Assembly (NCBI RefSeq): GCF_030731045.1
Contig: NZ_JAVALS010000004.1
Span: 1-64,000, forward strand
Source: Arthrobacter horti
GTDB taxonomy: Bacteria; Actinomycetota; Actinomycetes; Actinomycetales; Micrococcaceae
DNA: 64,000 nucleotides
Direction of reading: 5' to 3'
This document shows positions 15,405 to 25,540 of this stretch, in pieces; within the stretch, counting starts at the first letter, position 1; the number at the start of each line of letters is the position of its first letter. The translations under genes were made by a program, and so were the position numbers. The notes under the pieces were generated by a model, which ran no database searches, was not told the origin of the DNA, and saw only the letters and a list, made by a program, of their open reading frames with translations.

Positions 15405-18400
15405 ATGCTCCCCGCACCTGCGGGGATGAGCCCTGTTCAACACGAATAGCGGGAACACGCAAGCTATGCTCCCCGCACCTGCGGGGATGAGCCCAGAGAG
15501 GCACCCACCAGGTAGCCGAAGGTGTCATGCTCCCCGCACCTGCGGGGATGAGCCCAGCCCATGAGGGCCAGGTGGACAAGGCAGGGAATGCTCCCCGCAC
15601 CTGCGGGGATGAGCCCGACCACAGGCCGACCATCCACGGACCACATAGATGCTCCCCGCACCTGCGGGGATGAGCCCCGTCCAGCAAGTCCATGAGCGCA
15701 TCCGCGGTGATGCTCCCCGCACCTGCGGGGATGAGCCCGCGTACGCGGGCGGGGCGGGGCGGCGGCCCCAATGCTCCCCGCACCTGCGGGGATGAGCCCA
15801 GTCCCATGCCCGTAGAGTACCCCCGGCGCCTATGCTCCCCGCACCTGCGGGGATGAGCCCGAGCCGGACCTGCCCGTCGACAAGGAGTACCGATGCTCCC
15901 CGCACCTGCGGGGATGAGCCCGCCTCCACAGGTACCGGGACCGGTAACCCGGGATGCTCCCCGCACCTGCGGGGATGAGCCCTTCTAGCCCAGGCTAATC
16001 AACCACGAACCCTTATGCTCCCCGCACCTGCGGGGATGAACCCGGCTGCACGCACTGGGAGGGATCAAGCTGTGAATGCTCCCCGCACCTGCGGGGATGA
16101 GCCCTGACGCGCGAAACGCTCCACGGGCATTTCGTCATGCTCCCCGCACCTGCGGGGATGAGCCCCCGAGCATCCGTCACCAGGCGTTTCACCCACATGC
16201 TCCCCGCACCTGCGGGGATGAGCCCTGGGACAGGCAGAGGTGGTCGTAAGCGGCGAAATGCTCCCCGCACCTGCGGGGATGAGCCCTCGGCCTGGTTCGT
16301 CAGCTCTTCCGGATCGTTATGCTCCCCGCACCTGCGGGGATGAGCCCGCCCGGACCCTCCACGGATACCGGGCACATGGATGCTCCCCGCACCTGCGGGG
16401 ATGAGCCCCGTTCCGCATCGGGTCCACGAGACAATTGGCCATGCTCCCCGCACCTGCGGGGATGAGCCCGGGGGGCTCATCACGGACAGGTGCACGGTGT
16501 TATGCTCCCCGCACCTGCGGGGATGAGCCCTGGTCCCTGGCGGGAACCAGACCGTGAACCAGATGCTCCCCGCACCTGCGGGGATGAGCCCGGTTCCGGC
16601 ACATCCCCGAAACTCAAATCCAGCATGCTCCCCGCACCTGCGGGGATGAGCCCCGGTTAGCCCCCCTGCACAGAAGACGCCGGCCATGCTCCCCGCACCT
16701 GCGGGGATGAGCCGGGTTCGTACACGCCCCCGTGATCAGATACACGATGCTCCCCGCACCTGCGGGGATGAGCCCACCCAGGTCACGAAGTTCGACGCGA
16801 CGGGTGCATGCTCCCCGCACCTGCGGGGATGAGCCCGTCTCAGACAAGGGTTAGGGCAGTCTGCGGTGATGCTCCCCGCACCTGCGGGGATGAGCCCTCG
16901 TGCAGATCGCCGCCGACACCCTGGAAGCCATGCTCCCCGCACCTGCGGGGATGAGCCCGGCCCTGTGACTGACTGGTTGCTGGGGAAGACATGCTCCCCG
17001 CACCTGCGGGGATGAGCCATGATGCCCGCCTGCGTGTTCCCCGAGCTGGTGATGCTCCCCGCACCTGCGGGGATGAGCCCGGCTCCGGCACGAACGGCCA
17101 GGTCCTGGGAATATGCTCCCCGCACCTGCGGGGATGAGCCCAACTGGGCCAACCAGCACGGTCTCGACTGGTTATGCTCCCCGCACCTGCGGGGATGAGC
17201 CCTGCGACCCGGCGACCGTCATCAAGGCCGGCTGATGCTCCCCGCACCTGCGGGGATGAGCCCCGAGAATGCAGAACGCCTTCCCGGTCCGTGCGATGGT
17301 CCCCGCACCTGCGGGGATGAGCCCTTGTACCAGTACCTCTGCACACCGTGAACCGTATGCTCCCCGCACCTGCGGGGATGAGCCCTCCGCGGCCGGCCGA
17401 AGCCTGTTCACCGGACTATGCTCCCCGCACCTGCGGGGATGAGCCCGCGGGCTTTTGACGCCACGCGAGGCGTCGGGCATGCTCCCCGCACCTGCGGGGA
17501 TGAGCCCACCGCCGGCACCGCTGCCGTCACCTTCACCGCATGCTCCCCGCACCTGCGGGGATGAGCCCTCGAAGTTGAGTTCGGTGGCGAAGTCGTGGAG
17601 ATGCTCCCCGCACCTGCGGGGATGAGCCCGGAGACTGGCCATGTCCCACGCCAGAGAGGCCATGCTCCCCGCACCTGCGGGGATGAGCCCACGAGCCTGC
17701 CGCCGCGGGCGGTGTGGCATATATGCTCCCCGCACCTGCGGGGATGAGCCCGGTCCCAGCACGTTCTGCCAGAGCCAGCCCGCATGCTCCCCGCACCTGC
17801 GGGGATGAGCCCTTCGCGACCCTGGTCTCCAAACCCAAACCCACATGCTCCCCGCACCTGCGGGGATGAGCCCAAACCCATCTTCTTCGACGGGTACGTG
17901 TGGCGATGCTCCCCGCACCTGCGGGGATGAGCCCGTGGACACCATGAGCCCGTCCGGGCCGATGCCATGCTCCCCGCACCTGCGGGGATGAGCCCTTCCC
18001 CGTCCCCCGCTACAACACCTCCGGCAAATGCTCCCCGCACCTGCGGGGATGAGCCCTTGTATGCCGGCCGGAGCAGCGACTGACCCAGATGCTCCCCGCA
18101 CCTGCGGGGATGAGCCCGCAGGGCGTCGGCTCTCACCCGTGTGTGGACCATGCTCCCCGCACCTGCGGGGATGAGCCCTCGACGCGCTGCCCGGCGAGGA
18201 CGTGCACGTTATGCTCCCCGCACCTGCGGGGATGAGCCCTGGAGGATGGGGATGCAGCGGTCCTGGAGCATATGCTCCCCGCACCTGCGGGGATGAGCCC
18301 GTCATGCTCGCCCAGCCTCTTGGCGGGGTGGGATGCTCCCCGCACCTGCGGGGATGAGCCCTCCTTGGTCCGGTCGAAGGCCATGCTGGCGGTATGCTCC

Positions 18401-20192
18401 CCGCACCTGCGGGGATGAGCCGGACGGGCCGTTCAACGAGAACAACCCGGTCACATGCTCCCCGCACCTGCGGGGATGAGCCCGGCGCCAGCCTCGATAT
18501 TCACCGCGAGACCGGATGCTCCCCGCACCTGCGGGGATGAGCCCTGGAGGAACGCCTGCGCCGTCTCACCGAACCCATGCTCCCCGCACCTGCGGGGATG
18601 AGCCCGCTGCATTCTTCATCGTCGCCTGGCGATTCTTATGCTCCCCGCACCTGCGGGGATGAGCCCGGCGTCAGGAATCCGCCACCGCCGGTCTGGTAAT
18701 GCTCCCCGCACCTGCGGGGATGAGCCCGAGGGCCTGGAGCTGGTCCACCTGCTTAGACCATGCTCCCCGCACCTGCGGGGATGAGCCCGCAGCCGAGCCG
18801 CTCGGCCAACAGTTGGAGTCATGCTCCCCGCACCTGCGGGGATGAGCCCGCCGGGAACTCCCTTGGTCCTGGTGTCAACGCATGCTCCCCGCACCTGCGG
18901 GGATGAGCCCAAGACATCATCCCCTGAGCCGAAGGCCCACACATGCTCCCCGCACCTGCGGGGATGAGCCCGGAAGCCCCGGCTGAGGAGCTGTCTCCGG
19001 CGGATGCTCCCCGCACCTGCGGGGATGAGCCCGCGGCGCAGACTTTCCGCATGAGGAACATGGGATGCTCCCCGCACCTGCGGGGATGAGCCCTGCTGGC
19101 CTTCCTGTAGCGCGGCGTTCAACCCATGCTCCCCGCACCTGCGGGGATGAGCCCCCGGCGATCTGGTTGAAGATCGAGACAACGAAATGCTCCCCGCACC
19201 TGCGGGGATGAGCCCTGACGGACCGCAGCTGGTCAATCTGATGGCGTATGCTCCCCGCACCTGCGGGGATGAGCCCGAGGGCGACTGGACCGCAATCATG
19301 AAGATGTCATGCTCCCCGCACCTGCGGGGATGAGCCCTGGGCGCGGTAGCCGGCTCTTCAAGCGCCTTAATGCTCCCCGCACCTGCGGGGATGAGCCCTG
19401 GGGTCTGTCTGCGCTCGTGCCTGTCGCCGGATGCTCCCCGCACCTGCGGGGATGAGCCCACCCCGGGCTCGTCCGTGCCTTACATTCAGGCATGCTCCCC
19501 GCACCTGCGGGGATGAGCCCGCGAGGCTGTATAGTGCAGCGGCCGTGTCCGTATGCTCCCCGGATCTGCGGGGATGAGCCCGTTCCCGCCATCGTCACAC
19601 ACCCACCCAGGGAATGCTCCCCGCACCTGCGGGGATGAGCCCAAGCCCGGCCGGCGGCGCGGCGTGTAGGGGGCATGCTCCCCGCACCTGCGGGGATGAG
19701 CCGAAATCAGGGGGTGCGCTGAGCTGAACTGTGCGATGCTCCCCGCACCTGCGGGGATGAGCCCAAGGCCGTGACGGTGGGCCGCGGCATCGTCGTATGC
19801 TCCCCGCACCTGCGGGGATGAGCCCACGCCGTTGATGATCGGAACGATGTTCTGGACATGCTCCCCGCACCTGCGGGGATGAGCTCGCCTCCTTCATGCT
19901 TCACGCGGCGGCAGACGAATGCTCCCCCGCACCTGCTGGGATGAGCCCGTGTAAACCCGCGCCAACGGGCTGAAGTTGATATGCTCCCCGCACCTGCGGG
20001 GATGAGCCGCGAGCGGGCTTGACGCCGCCCTTGGCCACGCCATGCTCCCCGCACCTGCGGGGATGAGCCCCGGACCTGGGCTACCTGCAGGACGTCCACC
20101 GGATGTTCCCCGCACCTGTGGGGATGAGCCCAACGTGTGAGCTGCGCAAAGCGGGGACTGGCAATGCTCCCCGCACCTGCGGGGTCGTCCCG
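15405..20192 (+). CRISPR. type I-E CRISPR array, 79 repeats and 78 spacers
   Basis: A 29-base repeat, starting ATGCTCCCC and ending GCGGGGATGAGCCC, recurs every 61 bases, leaving 32-base spacers. Two checked exceptions are a 31-base spacer before 16197 and a 33-base spacer before 16625. The repeat folds into a 7-bp stem (TCCCCGC/GCGGGGA) with loop ACCT, the substrate of Cas6e. From 15405 to the last repeat at 20164 this gives 79 repeats. Internal variants occur at 16015 (GATGAACCC) and 17296 (ATGGTCCCC). Changes cluster at the far end: 19553, 19858, 19919 (an extra C), 20103, and the final repeat, which loses its last third. This marks 20164-20192 as the oldest, leader-distal end. Spacers are G+C-rich and I saw no duplicates. 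Confidence 0.99.
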
Positions 20193-20258
20193 CGCAATCC
20201 TGGCTGACCCGAGGAACCGAATTCGAGCAGTCTGGGCCGAGCGGGCGATAATTCAGGC

Positions 20259-20360
20259 ATGATCGGTTGCAGCGCCGCTGAGCTGAGTTGGGAGGGCGGT
20301 TCATTCCTGGACGAATATCGCAGGGATCTGCGCCGCGGCACCGGTGACAACCACCGCTGA
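20259..20360 (+). CDS. possible small leaderless ORF after the array
   Basis: A 33-residue reading frame starts with ATG at 20259 and ends 18 bases before the DUF427 gene. A GATAAT box at 20247-20252 lies six bases before the ATG, matching the leaderless pattern seen elsewhere in this window. The peptide (LSWEGGSFLDEYRRDLRR near its middle) is acidic-basic and looks protein-like but is not recognised. It may be a leader peptide, or chance. Confidence 0.3.
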   Translation: MIGCSAAELSWEGGSFLDEYRRDLRRGTGDNHR

Positions 20361-20378
20361 CCGGAGTACAACAAAAAC

Positions 20379-21161
20379 ATGGCACTTGCGATGGACAAAC
20401 TCATCAGGTCTCAGCTCGGCGAACTGCGGTGGGCCCCGGTCCTCCAGCGTGTACGGGCCTTTGCAGGGGGCGCCGCCGTGGTCGACTCGACCCGGGTCCG
20501 GCTCGTCTGGGAGCCGCACCGGGTGGTCGGGTCCTACGCCGTGCCTCGCGAGGACGTGCTGACGGAGCTGCTGGATGCGGGTCCGGTGGCGCCCGCGGAC
20601 TCTCATCCTCCGGTGCTCACTCCGGCGGTGCCCTTCGGCGTCCACACGGTGCCGGGCACGGCGTGGGATTTCGGGCCGGCTGATGGCCGTCAAGTGATCA
20701 AGGGAGCCGGCTTCACGCCTCAGGACCCTGACGTCGACGATTACGTCATTCTGGACTGGAGGGCCTTCGATGAATGGCGAGAGGAGGACCAGGTGGTCCA
20801 CTCTCATCCGCACGATCCTCTCAAGCGGATCGACTGCCTGACCTCGGACCGTCACGTGGTGGTCACCGTGGACGGCGAAACCCTCGCCGACACGCGCCGC
20901 GCGGTGCTTCTCCTGGAGACCGGCCTTCAGCGCCGCTGGTACGTGCCACGCGATGACATCAGGATGGACCTGCTCGAACCCAGCCCGACCTCCACCTCCT
21001 GCGCCTACAAGGGCGACGCGTCGTACTGGTCGTTCCGGAGCGGAGAGCGGCGCATCGAGGATGTCGCCTGGTCCTACGAGCACCCGCTTCACGACGCCGT
21101 ACCCGTGACCGGAATGCTGTGCTTCTACGACGACCGGGTGCAGATCGACGTCCAAGCGTGA
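20379..21161 (+). CDS. DUF427-domain protein (tandem)
   Basis: This 260-residue soluble protein contains two DUF427 units. The second is clear near the C-terminus: CAYKGDASYWSF, then AWSYEHPLHDAVPVTGMLCFYDDRV. The first, about residues 25-165, is more divergent (VRLVWEPHRVVGSYAVPRED). The biochemical role of the family is unknown. The ATG at 20379 has a GGAG 12 bases upstream; a second in-frame ATG lies at 20391. It sits alone between the array and glpD. Confidence 0.85.
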   Translation: MALAMDKLIRSQLGELRWAPVLQRVRAFAGGAAVVDSTRVRLVWEPHRVVGSYAVPREDVLTELLDAGPVAPADSHPPVLTPAVPFGVHTVPGTAWDFGPADGRQVIKGAGFTPQDPDVDDYVILDWRAFDEWREEDQVVHSHPHDPLKRIDCLTSDRHVVVTVDGETLADTRRAVLLLETGLQRRWYVPRDDIRMDLLEPSPTSTSCAYKGDASYWSFRSGERRIEDVAWSYEHPLHDAVPVTGMLCFYDDRVQIDVQA

Positions 21162-21212
21162 CTCACGGATCTGCCTCTTGATAAGTCCTGACCACCGCGC
21201 GCGCCCCTGCCC

Positions 21213-21266
21213 GCGGTGCAGTTGAAAGCCGCGGTGCAGCTGAATGCCGCGGTGCAGCTGAAAGAC
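21213..21266 (+). repeat. three tandem 18-bp repeats upstream of glpD
   Basis: Three near-identical 18-mers, GCGGTGCAG(C/T)TGAA(A/T)GCC, run head to tail at 21213, 21231 and 21249 with one or two changes each. They lie about 100 bases before the glpD start, inside the glpD-frame extension, where they would encode AAVQLK/N-like repeats. The true glpD start is further down, so they are more likely noncoding, perhaps a slipped-strand duplication or a regulator-binding array. Confidence 0.7.
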
Positions 21267-21362
21267 CAGGTGCTCAGAGGTCCCTGGGCTCATTCCTCGC
21301 CCGGCGACCCCTTGCACACTAAGCTTGCTCCCAAGTCGCAGCCACGCACCTCGGAGGCCTCC

Positions 21363-23099
21363 ATGAGCCAGCATGACAGCAGCAATGTCCTCGGTCCGGA
21401 GCAGCGCGAGCGTTCTCTTCAGGCTCTCCGGGACACGGTCAACCCGGGCCAGGAGTTGGACATCCTGATCGTCGGCGGCGGCGTGGTGGGCGCCGGCGCC
21501 GCCCTGGATGCCGCCACCCGAGGCCTCAAGGTGGGCATCGTGGAGATGACCGACTGGGCCTCCGGCACCAGCTCCCGTTCGTCCAAACTCATCCACGGCG
21601 GCCTCCGCTACCTGGAGATGCTCGACTTCGCACTCGTCACCGAAGCCCTGCAGGAACGCGGCCTCCTCATCCAGCGCATCGCCCCCCACCTCGTCCGCCC
21701 CGTCCCGTTCCTCTACCCGCTCTCCAAGCGTTTCGTGGAGCGCCCCTACGTGGGCGCAGGGATCATGCTCTACGACACCCTCGGCATGACCAGCGGGAAT
21801 TCCCGCGGCGTCCCCATGCACAAGCACCTCACCCGCCGGGGCACCCTCAAGGCCGCCCCGAGCCTCAAGGACGACGCCATGGTCGGCTCCATCCGCTACT
21901 ACGACGCCCAGGTGGACGACGCGCGGCTGGTGGTCAACATCGTCCGCACCGCGGCGTCGTACGGTGCCCACGCCGTCAACCGCCTCAAGGTGGTCGACTT
22001 CCTCCGCGAGGGGGAGCGGGTGGTGGGCGCACGCCTGGAGGACGTGGAGGACGGCAGCACCTTCAAGGTCCGCGCCAAGCAAGTGGTCAACGCCACCGGT
22101 GTCTGGACGGATGAGACCCAGGCTCTGGTCACGGACCGCGGCCAGCTCAAGGTCCGGGCCTCCAAGGGCATCCACCTGGTGGTGCCCCGGGACCGATTCC
22201 AGTCCACGGTGGGCCTCATCCTCCGCACCGAGAAGAGCGTCCTGTTCGTCATCCCCTGGGGCCGGCACTGGATCATCGGCACCACGGACACCGACTGGAC
22301 GCTGGACAAGGCCCACCCGGCCGCCTCCAGCCAGGACATCGACTACCTCCTGGAGCACGTCAACAAGGTCCTGAAGCGTCCTCTCACCCGGGAGGACGTG
22401 GAAGGCGTCTATGCGGGCCTGAGGCCGCTGCTGGCGGGGGAGAACGACTCCACCGCCAAGCTCTCTCGTGAGCACGTGGTCGCCCATCCCGTCCCGGGCC
22501 TGGTGGTGGTGGCCGGCGGCAAGCTCACCACCTACCGCGTCATGGCCAAGGACGCCGTGGACGAGGCCGCCCGCAGCCTGGACGAGCGCGTCCCGCCGAG
22601 CTGCACGGACAGCATCCCCCTGCTCGGAGCCGAAGGCTTCAAGGCCGCCTGGAACCGCCGGCACCGCAGCGCCGATGAGGCCGGAGTACACGTGGCGCGG
22701 GTGGAGCACCTGCTCAACCGCTACGGCTCCATGGCCACGGATCTGCTGGACCTCATCCGGGAGCGCCCGGAATTGGCGGAACCACTGCCCGGAGCGGATG
22801 ATTATCTGGGCGCCGAGGTGGTCTATGCGACCACCCATGAGGGCGCCCGGCACGTGCATGACGTCCTGACCCGGCGCACCCGCATCTCGATCGAGGCCTG
22901 GGACCGTGGCGTCTCCGCCGTGCCGGTGGTGGCACAGCTCATGGGTGAGGTGCTCGGATGGAGCCCCGTCCAGGAGGAGAGCGAGGTCAGGCACTATCTG
23001 GCCCGGGTGGAGGCCGAACGGCTCTCCCAGGAGCAGCCGGACGACGAATCCGCCGACGCCGCCCGTCTGGGCGTGGACGACATCACTCCGCTCCGCTGA
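21363..23099 (+). CDS. glpD: glycerol-3-phosphate dehydrogenase (FAD)
   Basis: This 578-residue membrane-associated flavoprotein oxidises sn-glycerol-3-phosphate to dihydroxyacetone phosphate and passes electrons to quinone. The N-terminal FAD-binding motif reads DILIVGGGVVGAGAALDAA, followed by the family signature SRSSKLIHGGLRYLE. IIGTTDTDW is another conserved block, and the last 120 residues form the C-terminal DAO domain. The start at 21363 follows GGAGG by five bases; the frame is open further upstream only through the tandem repeats. A PTS EIIA gene follows 79 bases later on the same strand. Confidence 0.95.
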   Translation: MSQHDSSNVLGPEQRERSLQALRDTVNPGQELDILIVGGGVVGAGAALDAATRGLKVGIVEMTDWASGTSSRSSKLIHGGLRYLEMLDFALVTEALQERGLLIQRIAPHLVRPVPFLYPLSKRFVERPYVGAGIMLYDTLGMTSGNSRGVPMHKHLTRRGTLKAAPSLKDDAMVGSIRYYDAQVDDARLVVNIVRTAASYGAHAVNRLKVVDFLREGERVVGARLEDVEDGSTFKVRAKQVVNATGVWTDETQALVTDRGQLKVRASKGIHLVVPRDRFQSTVGLILRTEKSVLFVIPWGRHWIIGTTDTDWTLDKAHPAASSQDIDYLLEHVNKVLKRPLTREDVEGVYAGLRPLLAGENDSTAKLSREHVVAHPVPGLVVVAGGKLTTYRVMAKDAVDEAARSLDERVPPSCTDSIPLLGAEGFKAAWNRRHRSADEAGVHVARVEHLLNRYGSMATDLLDLIRERPELAEPLPGADDYLGAEVVYATTHEGARHVHDVLTRRTRISIEAWDRGVSAVPVVAQLMGEVLGWSPVQEESEVRHYLARVEAERLSQEQPDDESADAARLGVDDITPLR

Positions 23100-23178
23100 G
23101 CGACAGGCCGGCGCATCCGGCCCAGCGGTGGCGCGGGGTGGCCGCCGGCATGACAGACCTGAGGAAAGAGGACGCCCC

Positions 23179-23667
23179 ATGGCAGAGGACCTGAACCGAT
23201 ACGACGCCGAGCTCACGCTCCCCACCATGGTCATCCTGGAGATGGAGGCCACCGACCGCGCGGACGCGGCGGCGCAGCTCGCGCGCACCATGTACGACGC
23301 CGGCCGGGTCACCGATCTGGACGCCTTCCTGGAGAGCGTCAACGCACGGGAGCATCAGCTCGCCACCGGGCTGCCCGGGGGCATCGGCCTGCCCCATGCC
23401 CGCAGCGAGTTCGTCACCCAGCCGTCCATCGCCGTCGGCGTCACCCGTTACGGGCACTCACTGGACTTCGGTGCCGCGGACGGCCCCGCGAACCTGGTCC
23501 TGCTCATCGCCACCCCGGCCCAGTCGTTCTCCGAGCACCTGGAAGTTCTCGCCACCCTGGCCCGCTCGCTGTCCAAGGAGAGCTTCCGGGAATCCCTGCG
23601 GCGGGCCGGCGACACCGAAGTGATCTCCGAGCTCATCAACACGTCCCTGGTGTTCTTCGACCACTGA
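23179..23667 (+). CDS. PTS EIIA domain protein (fructose/mannitol type)
   Basis: This 162-residue protein is a single EIIA domain of the PTS-2 family. The phosphorylated His is in GLPGGIGLPHARS, with downstream LVLLIATPAQSFSEHLEVLATLAR typical of the fold. EIIA normally relays phosphate from HPr to an EIIBC permease, but no EIIB, EIIC, HPr or EI gene is nearby, so it is an orphan. It may serve a distant permease or act in regulation. The start at 23179 follows GAGGAAAGAGGA; placement after glpD could link it to glycerol use. Confidence 0.85.
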   Translation: MAEDLNRYDAELTLPTMVILEMEATDRADAAAQLARTMYDAGRVTDLDAFLESVNAREHQLATGLPGGIGLPHARSEFVTQPSIAVGVTRYGHSLDFGAADGPANLVLLIATPAQSFSEHLEVLATLARSLSKESFRESLRRAGDTEVISELINTSLVFFDH

Positions 23668-23692
23668 GCCGCTACAGGGGAGAGGCCCGCCT

Positions 23693-25540
23693 CTACTCGC
23701 TCCGCCAGGACCGCCACAGCGCCGCGTAGGAACCGTTCAGCGCGAGCAGCTCGTCGTGGCTGCCAAGCTCCGTGATCCGCCCGTCTTCCACCACGGCCAC
23801 CCGGTCGGCGTCGTGCGCGGTGTGCAGCCGGTGGGCGATCGCCACGACCGTCCGCCCGCTCAGCACCGCACCGAGCGACTGTTCTACGCTCCGGGCCGCC
23901 TGCGGGTCGATCAGGCTCGTGGCCTCGTCCAGCACCAGGGTGTGAGGATCGGCCAGGACCAGCCGGGCCAGCGCCAGTTCCTGGGCCTGTGCCGGGGTCA
24001 GTGCATGACCGCCGGACCCCAGCTCCGTCTCCAGCCCGTCCGGAAGGGCCTGGAACCACGGCTCGGCCCCGACGTCGCGCAGCGCCTCCAGAAGCTCCTG
24101 GTCCCCGGCGTCCTCCTTGCCTAGCCGCAGATTGTCCGCCAGGGTCCCCACGAACACGTGATGCTCCTGCGTCACCAGGGCCACTTCGCGGCGCAGCTCC
24201 TCCACAGCCAGGTCCACCAGCGGCACCCCGCCCACTGTCACGGACCCCGCGGACGGGGGATTGATCCCCGCGATGAGCCGGCCCAGCGTGGACTTCCCAG
24301 CACCGGACGGGCCCACCATGGCCAGCCGTTCGCCCGGCACCAGCTCCAGGTCCACCCCGTGCAGCACGTTCCGGCCGGCACGGTAGGCGAAGGTCACGTT
24401 CCGCACGGAGATCCGGCTGCCTCGAGGGCTTTCCCCACTGACGGTCCGGTCCGCGGGCACCTCCTTCACCCCTACGATGCGGGCCAGCGACGCAGCCCCG
24501 AACTGCAGCTCGTCCAGCCACAGGATCAGGGTGTTGACGGGCTCCGTGAGGGACACCGAGTACAGGGCAACCGCGGCCACCTCGCCGGCGGAGGCGGAGT
24601 GCACGGAGACCAGCCAGCCGCCCCAGAGCACCACCACCACCGCGGGGAGCCAGAGTGCCAGCTCGGTGACGGGGAACAGCATGGAGCGCAGCCACAGCGT
24701 GTACCGTTCGGCCTCGAAGGCCTCCCGGATGGCGGCGCGGGTCCGGCCGATGCGCTGCGGACCCAGGCTCAGCGCATCCACGGTGAGGGCCCCGTCCGCG
24801 GCTTCGGAGATCGTCCCGTCGATGGTGCCGTACGCCGCGTGCTCCCGCTGGTAGGCCGGACCGGACCGTTTCAGGTACCAGCGGGTCACGGGCGCGATGA
24901 ACGGCGCGCTCACCAGAAGCCCGAGCCCCAGCAGCGGCGAGACGACAAATGCGGCGGCGAGGGTCAGCGCCAGGGTGACCAGGGCCACCAGGAGCCGCGG
25001 CACCCCGAAGCGCACCGCGTGGGAGAGCGCCTCGACGTCGTTGGTGGTGCGGGAGAGCAGATCACCCGTGCCGGCGCGCTCCACCGTGGACAGCGGCAGG
25101 GAGGTGACATCCCCCATGAACTCCTCGCGCAGATCGGCGAAGACCTTCTCGCCGAGCACCATCGAGCGGTAGGAGGCGAAGCGCTGCAGGAACGCCTGAG
25201 CCACCACGGCGCCCAGGAGCACCAGGCTCAGTCCGGTGACGGCGGACATGGTGGTCCCGCCCGAGACCGTGTCCACCAGGCGCCCGATGATGTACGGGCC
25301 CACCAGGCCCGTCACCGCCGCTGCGGCGTAGAACACCATGACCCAGGCCAGGGACTGGCGGTTGCGCTTGACCAGGCGCCATGCCTCGGCCCGTACGGCG
25401 AGGGAGCCGGCGATTGGCAGACGGTTGCCCGGGGCGGGGGTGGGTCCCGCGGCCTCCGGGGCACTGAGCCGGGCTTCGTCGCCTTCCGTGTACGGCTGGT
25501 CTAGGAGCGGCCCTTCGAAGGACTCCATCGTGTCACTCAC
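23693..25540 (-). CDS. ABC exporter half-transporter, subunit with intact Walker A and B
   Basis: This 615-residue protein has six transmembrane helices (about residues 62-345) and a C-terminal ATPase domain. Walker A is GPSGAGKST (410-418) and Walker B is LVLDE (534-538), both intact, but the ABC signature, normally LSGGQ, reads LTPAQ (513-517). It overlaps the upstream ABC gene by eight bases and surely forms a heterodimer with it. The intact Walker motifs here pair with the intact signature of the partner, giving one consensus ATP site. Substrate unknown. Confidence 0.93.
   Translation of the reverse strand: MSDTMESFEGPLLDQPYTEGDEARLSAPEAAGPTPAPGNRLPIAGSLAVRAEAWRLVKRNRQSLAWVMVFYAAAAVTGLVGPYIIGRLVDTVSGGTTMSAVTGLSLVLLGAVVAQAFLQRFASYRSMVLGEKVFADLREEFMGDVTSLPLSTVERAGTGDLLSRTTNDVEALSHAVRFGVPRLLVALVTLALTLAAAFVVSPLLGLGLLVSAPFIAPVTRWYLKRSGPAYQREHAAYGTIDGTISEAADGALTVDALSLGPQRIGRTRAAIREAFEAERYTLWLRSMLFPVTELALWLPAVVVVLWGGWLVSVHSASAGEVAAVALYSVSLTEPVNTLILWLDELQFGAASLARIVGVKEVPADRTVSGESPRGSRISVRNVTFAYRAGRNVLHGVDLELVPGERLAMVGPSGAGKSTLGRLIAGINPPSAGSVTVGGVPLVDLAVEELRREVALVTQEHHVFVGTLADNLRLGKEDAGDQELLEALRDVGAEPWFQALPDGLETELGSGGHALTPAQAQELALARLVLADPHTLVLDEATSLIDPQAARSVEQSLGAVLSGRTVVAIAHRLHTAHDADRVAVVEDGRITELGSHDELLALNGSYAALWRSWRSE

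Noticed and set aside
15340..19897. Long open frames through the CRISPR array
   Set aside because: They repeat the translated CRISPR repeat (SSPQVRGA, GLIPAGAGSI, AHPRRCGEH) and have no protein meaning.
20301..23342. 1013-codon minus-strand frame
   Set aside because: Antisense to DUF427 and glpD; an effect of high G+C codon bias.
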